A DNA stretch of 6,932 nt from XYA12-FULL-58-9 sp001798605. Its GTDB lineage: Bacteria; Myxococcota; XYA12-FULL-58-9. Positions 1 to 4,060 of the stretch are shown here, piece after piece. The notes below the pieces were generated by a model that ran no database searches, was not told the DNA's origin, and was given only the letters and a program-made list of their open reading frames with translations. The DNA is taken from NCBI GenBank assembly GCA_036736205.1, contig DAINMX010000296.1, positions 1 to 6,932 of the forward strand, given 5' to 3'. How positions within the stretch are numbered: position 1 is the stretch's first letter; every line of letters begins with the position of its first letter. The position numbers and the translations under genes were made by a program.

Positions 1-21
1 TTCACCGTATGACTCTTTCAT
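1..21 (-). CDS. Possible start of a downstream gene, cut by the left window edge
   Basis: An ATG at 21-19 on the minus strand opens a frame whose seven visible codons read MKESYGE before the window ends. A purine-rich GGTGAGG (plus positions 31-37) lies about 10 bases upstream and could be its ribosome binding site. It begins 18 bases after the stop of the lipoprotein gene on the same strand, so the two could be co-transcribed. Seven codons say nothing about function. The call rests only on ATG, a plausible ribosome binding site and spacing, and the frame may close just outside the window. Confidence 0.3.
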
Positions 22-39
22 TCACAACACCTCACCGGT

Positions 40-740
40 TTATCCCGGCGCACGGGGGCCGAGCACATGAAAGCCGGTATTGGACGCAGATGCCCAAAAG
101 CCGCCAGCGTCTGTGGAGACAATGAATCCCTCGAAATCGGGTGCCGGCGTTCCTGCCGCCCCAAAGAGGACGGTCACGGCGTCGGCGTTGAGCCAGATCT
201 CACCCGCCACGGGATCAATGATTCTCAACGGCCTCTGGGGCCTCGTGGTCTCGAGGGAGACATCGACATTCCAAGTGCTCTCGTTGCCGACATCGTCGGC
301 GCAGATGAAGGTGATGACCTTGCGCCCGTCACCTGCGGTGAGCTCGACTGGCAGCGCATCCAGGTTGCGGTGAAGGGCCCCTTGCCCGCCCCGTCCGACT
401 CCACCGTGGCAACAAAGCTACCACCGCGCAGGGCGATAGGGGGAGGCACCAACAAGTCCCGATCGACCGTCAACGTAATCGAGACGGTCGTGCCGCGCGC
501 TGCCCTGGGCGGTTCGATGGTACTGGACACCACGCTGGCCGCATCAGCCTGGGAGGCGTTGGCGCTCACACAGATGCCAACACGCTGCTCACACACATAG
601 CCGTCGGGACATTGCGCCCCCTAGGAGCAGCTGATCGCCACACCCGCGTCGACGCGGAGATCGAGCATGCAACTGGGCGCGAGCAAGAAGACGCATGAAA
701 CAAAGAAGACAAATGATGCGGGGTATTTGCTGCTTCCCAT
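40..740 (-). pseudogene. Broken secreted lipoprotein with a Cys-rich segment and Ig-like region
   Basis: The start is the ATG at 740-738, with AGGGAGA (plus 746-752) five bases upstream; the stop is TAA at 42-40. Residues 1-24 are a short basic N-terminus, a hydrophobic stretch (FVFFVSCVFLLAPSC) and a cysteine at 24, so export and lipidation are likely, although the lipobox APSC is not canonical. Codon 40 is TAG (623-621), and the same frame continues directly with GAQCPDGYVCEQRVGICV. Across it the cysteines at 38, 44, 50 and 57 form a regular series typical of surface lipoproteins in Myxococcota-like bacteria. A beta-rich region follows (VSITLTVDRDLLV; SFVATVESDG). Near 366-390 the coding sense moves to another frame, which reads LPVELTAGDG, then ADDVGNESTWNVDV and IIDPVAGEIWLNADAV to the stop. 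Restoring one base gives exactly 234 codons including the stop. The substrate or binding partner is unknown. It may be a true pseudogene, or the stop and shift may be sequence errors. Confidence 0.7.
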
Positions 741-980
741 GACATTCTCCCTGTTCGGATTCCAACAAACTCCCGAAGGGTACCCTAATCTGGTATCTGC
801 GCGACCATTGTGGTGGCTCGCGTTGCCCAAGGGGCGGGCCCGGATGCACCCGTTGAAAGGAGTCGAGACCACGCTGGACCGAGTCCACGCTGGACCCAGT
901 GGTCAAACACTCCCTTTTCCGTTTTAATGTCACGCGCCAACGACGCAGGCAACGAGAGCCCGCAACCAAAGGAGAGTTAA
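741..980. promoter_or_regulatory. Divergent intergenic region between lipoprotein and P-loop genes
   Basis: These 240 bases separate two divergent starts and should hold promoters for both. On the plus side, AAAGGAGAG (968-976) is a strong ribosome binding site just before the GTG at 981. TTTAAT (923-928) with TGGTCA (900-905) is a weak -10/-35 candidate at 17-bp spacing. A perfect 10-bp palindrome, AGGGTACCCT, lies at 777-786. A tandem repeat at 869-900, listed separately, sits at or just above the weak -35. No terminator and no small gene could be supported here. The promoter boxes are guesses from consensus similarity only. Confidence 0.35.
869..900. repeat. 16-bp tandem repeat, two copies, one mismatch
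   Basis: The unit CCACGCTGGACCGAGT (869-884) is followed immediately by a copy (885-900) that differs only at its 13th base (G at 881, C at 897). Inside it TGGAC (875-879) and GTCCA (883-887) form a small inverted repeat around CGA. The last base overlaps the weak -35 candidate for the P-loop gene. It could be an operator with two in-phase-like sites, or a simple duplication without function. Confidence 0.7.
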
Positions 981-1896
981 GTGTCGGACTTCATCAAGAA
1001 TCTACTGGTCCTCGCCCTACCTGCTTCGGGAAAATCAGAGGCACGTAAGTACATGAGCTCACTCACGCCAGATCAGTGCCGTGAGATCTTTCACATCGGT
1101 CCGACCGTACAGCTCGATGACTATCCCTACGTCGAGTTCATGCGAGCAATCGACGAGGTCACCGATCACATCTTGCACCTGGGGACCCTCTTCTTTGTGG
1201 ATCACGATCGGTCGTTTGTGGATCCCCATGAATGGGGCACGCTCGTCGAGCTGCTGAACGAAGACTACGCCGATCTGGTGGCCGAGAAGGACATCAGCTC
1301 AGCACACCCAGCGCTCGACTTGTTCAAGCGCATCGATGCTGCCCAGCAACGCGCGGGTGCCAAGATCAAGCTTGGCCGACTGCCCAAGGACGTGCTCGAT
1401 GTGATGGACGTTCAATTGGACAAGGTCGCGCGCAAGGTGAGCGATGCCAAACAAGCATTGTGCAAGGCTGGCCTTAAGGACGGCGAGACCCTGGTTGTCG
1501 AGTTTGCCCGTGGCGGCCCCGTCGGCCCCATGCCACTCGATCCCCCCTACGGTTACGGCTACTGCGTCAGCCGTCTCTCTCCTCAGATACTGAAGGATGC
1601 GGCAGTCCTTAATGTGTGGGTCGACCCCGAGGAGTCCCGTCGGAAGAACTTCGCCCGCGCCGTGCCCCCGCCGGGCGTCGATGACACCTCGATCTATCAC
1701 GGAGTTCCCTTGTGCGTGATGCTTGACGACTATGGCTGCGATGACATGGAGTGGTTGCTCGAGACTTCAGGCGAGCCCAACACCATCCGCATCGACGCCC
1801 ACGGTGAGACCTACATGCTGCGAACAGCCCGCTTTGATAACCGGGATGACAAGACGACCTTTGTTCGCACCAAGCCGTGGTCCAAAGAAGATGTGA
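981..1896 (+). CDS. P-loop NTPase/kinase-like protein of unknown function, 3' end lost in gap
   Basis: I do not recognise this gene as a named family. It starts at GTG 981 with AAAGGAGAG just upstream; 305 codons are complete before the gap at 1897 and no stop is seen. Residues 8-19 (LLVLALPASGKS) look like a beta strand leading into a Walker A loop with G17-K18-S19. The loop's first position is alanine (A12) instead of the usual glycine, as in some small-molecule kinases and AAA-like proteins. Acidic pairs that could bind magnesium occur at D46-D47 (QLDDYPY) and in FFVDHDRSFVD (D74, D76, D81). Residues about 110-165 are helical and charged. Residues 176-190 are rich in glycine and proline (ARGGPVGPMPLDPPYGYGY). 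No signal peptide or membrane segment is seen, so it is probably cytoplasmic. It converges on the HD-like gene across the gap. ATP or GTP binding is a reasonable inference; the substrate is unknown. Confidence 0.75.
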
Positions 1897-1996
1897 NNNN
1901 NNNNNNNNNNNNNNNNNNNNNNNNNNNNNNNNNNNNNNNNNNNNNNNNNNNNNNNNNNNNNNNNNNNNNNNNNNNNNNNNNNNNNNNNNNNNNNNN
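1897..1996. other. Scaffold gap of exactly 100 N
   Basis: One hundred consecutive N replace the 3' ends of two convergent genes. One hundred is a conventional placeholder for a gap of unknown size, so the real distance may be much longer. Any reading frame drawn across it, including one that would join the two flanking genes, is an artefact. Confidence 0.98.
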
Positions 1997-3133
1997 ATCC
2001 TTCAACTGACTTTCCGATGCCTGGATGGCCGCCAATTGGGCCGGGGACAGTTTGTTGTCCTGCCGTTGGTCATTGGCTGCTCGGGCCATCCCGATGGCAT
2101 CCAAGGCCGCATCGATCAAGATTTCAGGTGGGTTCCGACCGTCTGTGGACGATGCAAGCTTGAGGCCGTGTTCACCGAGCACCCCGAGGGTTCTTGTGAG
2201 GTCTCCGATGGTGAAAGCTCCCCACTGCGGTCTGAAGATCTTGCCTGCGACCAAGTCGATATGACGGAAGTAGAGATCCGTGAACCTGGCACGCAATTGA
2301 TTGGAGTCGATGGTGAAGCGGCCATCCCGCCCAGGGACCAACACACCGGCAAGGACATCGATGACGAAGAAAAGAGCCTTGGCGCGCTCGGCAGCGGCGT
2401 CGGAGGTGATGAATTCTCGGCGCCCAACCTCCTTCTCGAGGTTCTCATGGTCGCCAATGACCTCGGCCACGAAGGTTGCGTCCTCCTTGCTCAACCGATA
2501 CGGCTTTCCCGCCCAATCGACCATGCCGCCGGGGAGGTGGTGTTGGGCGAATTGGCAACCGATGATCTCATGGTCCGGCGTGACTTGCGCATCGGGCCTT
2601 CCCAAGAACTTGAGAACGTCGTGCATGGGAGCGGCCACTTCGGCGAGGAGGTGTGCCTGTTGGGTTGAGAGGATCTGTGGAAATCTGCTTTGGCCGTTCT
2701 CGGTGAGGAGAAACGCCTTGGCAAACAGGGTCGCGTTCTTCAGATGGAGTCCCAATCCGCCCTCTGGGGTATTCTCCAACTGGTCACGGACAAAGCCATT
2801 CAGACCCTTGACGAATGCATAGGTTGCCCGAACGACGTCGCCATTTTTGCACTGCCCAAGGGTGGTTTCCAACTGCCGATAGTGCTCCCAGAGTTCAGCC
2901 CGGGCTTGCAAACCTGCCGGGTTACCGCTCTCTCCAAACTTCTTTTCAATCTTCGACAGTGCATAGGCGGGGTATGCGTCGCGACCCAGGGGTCCAAACT
3001 TCACCCACTCGGTGGACTCGGTCAAAGCCTTCTCCACGCATTGTTTGACCAGTGCTTTTTGCGTGACCCTATTCCATCCACAATCGACGTTATCCCATCC
3101 GTGTTCTTCTGTCATTAACGATTTCGGAACCAT
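1997..3133 (-). CDS. HD-domain phosphohydrolase-like protein of unknown function, 3' end lost in gap
   Basis: The frame is open for 379 codons from ATG 3133 (MVPKSLMTEEHG) to the gap. A second ATG at 3115 (MTEEHGWD) is equally possible, and neither has a good ribosome binding site. I do not recognise a named family. Residues 160-260 carry a pattern like the HD superfamily of metal-dependent phosphohydrolases: AHLLAEVAAPMHDVLKF gives H171-D172, TPDHEIIGCQFAQHH gives H188 and H198-H199, VIGDHENLE gives D228-H229, and FFVIDVLAG gives D259. The order H-D, H, H, D along predicted helices is what the fold needs, but there is no GYP motif. The N-terminal 150 residues are mostly helical (WEHYRQLETTLGQ) without clear motifs. 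No signal peptide or membrane segment is visible. HD enzymes cleave phosphate esters of nucleotides or other small molecules; the substrate here cannot be told. A helical non-enzymatic protein is the alternative. Confidence 0.7.
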
Positions 3134-3139
3134 AGCGAT

Positions 3140-3161
3140 GGGCCTGACCACATCAAGGCCC
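3140..3161 (-). promoter_or_regulatory. Hairpin (6-bp perfect arms) just upstream of the HD-like start
   Basis: GGGCCT (3140-3145) and AGGCCC (3156-3161) are perfect inverted arms around a 10-base loop. On the minus strand the hairpin ends six bases before the ATG at 3133 and 24 bases before the ATG at 3115. In mRNA it would fold over the place where a ribosome binding site for 3133 should be, and would leave 3115 free. It could be a translational control hairpin or a protein operator. There is no U-run, so a terminator is unlikely. Confidence 0.4.
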
Positions 3162-3277
3162 GTGCCACTGTGAGTATGACGATTGGGATGGTGCCTCGTC
3201 GGCGCGGATGCTCTGAAGCGTATCCCTCCCGAAGCGTCTGTGGTGTGTCTGTTCTGGACGCCATAGTGCATAGCGCA

Positions 3278-3310
3278 TTGACACATGCCTACACACATGC
3301 AACGTTGATA
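3278..3310 (+). promoter_or_regulatory. Likely control region of the toxin-antitoxin operon with direct repeats
   Basis: A perfect -35 consensus TTGACA lies at 3278-3283. The octamer ACACATGC occurs at 3281-3288 and again at 3293-3300, 12 bp apart, and GCAT at 3276-3279 forms a short inversion with the first copy. The best -10-like string (TTGATA, 3305-3310) is 21 bases from the -35, too far for a standard promoter, so the true start point is unclear. Phd/YefM antitoxins commonly repress their own operon by binding repeats in this position, which fits the layout. The binding itself is inference. Confidence 0.4.
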
Positions 3311-3312
3311 GA

Positions 3313-3579
3313 ATGGACAAGACCAACGCTTTAATGATTCGGCAATCGCTGGGGAAGATTTTGGCTCGTCTGAAAAAGACAGGGCGGCCCATTCTCGTCG
3401 AAAAGGACAGAAAACCCGCAGCGGTATTGATCTCTCTGGAAGATTACAAGAGGCGGTTTGTGGATGTAGATGCCGATGACGAACGACGGCAGATTGTAGA
3501 ACGAATTCGCGATGCACACCTCAAGACTCCCCGAGGAGAGTCCGCCAGTTCCATTCTTCGACGTTTGCGTGAGCGGTAA
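3313..3579 (+). CDS. Type II antitoxin, Phd/YefM family
   Basis: This 88-residue protein has the Phd/YefM N-terminal plan: residues 8-48 (MIRQSLGKILARLKKTG, then RPILVEKDRKPAAVLIS and LEDYKRR) match the helix, strand pair and helix that dimerise and bind operator DNA. The acidic-to-basic tail after about residue 50 (VDADDERRQ to SSILRRLRER) would be disordered alone and would wrap the toxin. Its role is to neutralise the PIN toxin encoded eight bases downstream and, with it, probably to repress the operon. The ATG at 3313 is chosen because it precedes the conserved core; its ribosome binding site is poor, and an internal ATG at 3334 is an alternative. GC over 3301-3600 is about 50 %, lower than the flanking genes, which fits a transferred cassette. 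Confidence 0.9.
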   Translation: MDKTNALMIRQSLGKILARLKKTGRPILVEKDRKPAAVLISLEDYKRRFVDVDADDERRQIVERIRDAHLKTPRGESASSILRRLRER

Positions 3580-3587
3580 ATGACCCC

Positions 3588-4007
3588 ATGATTGTGATTG
3601 ATGCGTCTGTTGCCTTGAAGTGGTTCTTTGACGGCGAGCCAGGTCGTGTGCGGGCCTTGCTGGTTCTGGACGCCGTGAGGGAGAATCCAGATGGCTTTGC
3701 GGTTCCCGAACTATTTTTTGCCGAAATGCTGGCGGTTTTGTGTCGGTCGCTGAACGCGAAGAGCAGCCGCATTCAGTCCCACATGGGAGATCTCGAAGCG
3801 CTGGGCTTGACTCGAATCGGTCATGGCCACGAGCTTCTGGAAACTGCAGTCGGCTTCTCGGTTGACTGGGGACTTTCGGGATACGATGCGCTGTATGCTG
3901 CAACCGCTCACCTGCTCAATGGCACTTGGCTCACTGCAGACAAAAAGGCCGCCCGACGCGTCAGAAAAGCGCCATTGGTACAGCTGCTCGACAGCTGGCC
4001 CGTGTGA
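3588..4007 (+). CDS. PIN-domain ribonuclease toxin, VapC type
   Basis: This 139-residue protein has the length and acidic residues of a PIN-domain toxin. The likely magnesium-binding set is D5 (MIVIDASVALKW), E46 (PELFFAEMLAVL), D100 (LSGYDALYAATA) and D118 (WLTADKKAAR). The family cleaves RNA, often tRNA or rRNA, and arrests growth when its antitoxin is degraded; the target here is unknown. It begins eight bases after the antitoxin stop, which is the usual coupling of such pairs. All four acidic residues are present and the frame ends normally at TGA, so the toxin looks intact. Pairing a PIN toxin with a Phd-type antitoxin is one of the accepted combinations. It converges on the SNF2 gene, whose stop is 48 bases beyond. 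Confidence 0.92.
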   Translation: MIVIDASVALKWFFDGEPGRVRALLVLDAVRENPDGFAVPELFFAEMLAVLCRSLNAKSSRIQSHMGDLEALGLTRIGHGHELLETAVGFSVDWGLSGYDALYAATAHLLNGTWLTADKKAARRVRKAPLVQLLDSWPV

Positions 4008-4033
4008 CATTGGCATTCAGGTGTGGGTGACAG

Positions 4034-4060
4034 CGCCTATTCCGCCTATTCCGCCTATTC
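4034..4060. repeat. Three perfect 9-bp tandem repeats over the SNF2 stop codon
   Basis: CGCCTATTC occurs three times without mismatch (4034-4042, 4043-4051, 4052-4060). On the minus strand the unit is GAATAGGCG, and in the SNF2 reading frame each copy reads Glu-stop-Ala, giving amber codons at 4057-4055, 4048-4046 and 4039-4037. The first is the real stop. Nine bases keep frame, so copy-number change would leave the protein end unchanged. Replication slippage is the simplest origin. Confidence 0.9.

Noticed and set aside
67..600. A 177-residue plus-strand frame over the broken lipoprotein gene
   Set aside because: The minus strand has a start with a ribosome binding site, a signal peptide and ordered cysteines; the plus-strand product has no such features.
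40..740. A recoded genetic code with TAG read as an amino acid
   Set aside because: TAG ends the intact SNF2 gene, and the lipoprotein gene also has a frameshift, so decay or sequence error explains the amber codon more simply.
3278..3300. A CRISPR-like or phage attachment repeat
   Set aside because: There are only two octamers 12 bp apart with no spacers, integrase gene or tRNA nearby; an antitoxin operator is the better reading.
1811..3517. A 568-residue minus-strand frame running through the gap and up into the antitoxin gene
   Set aside because: The part beyond the gap is antisense to the P-loop gene and depends on the arbitrary 100-N length; the part above 3133 is antisense to the antitoxin and reads as low-complexity. 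Only 1997-3133 looks coding.
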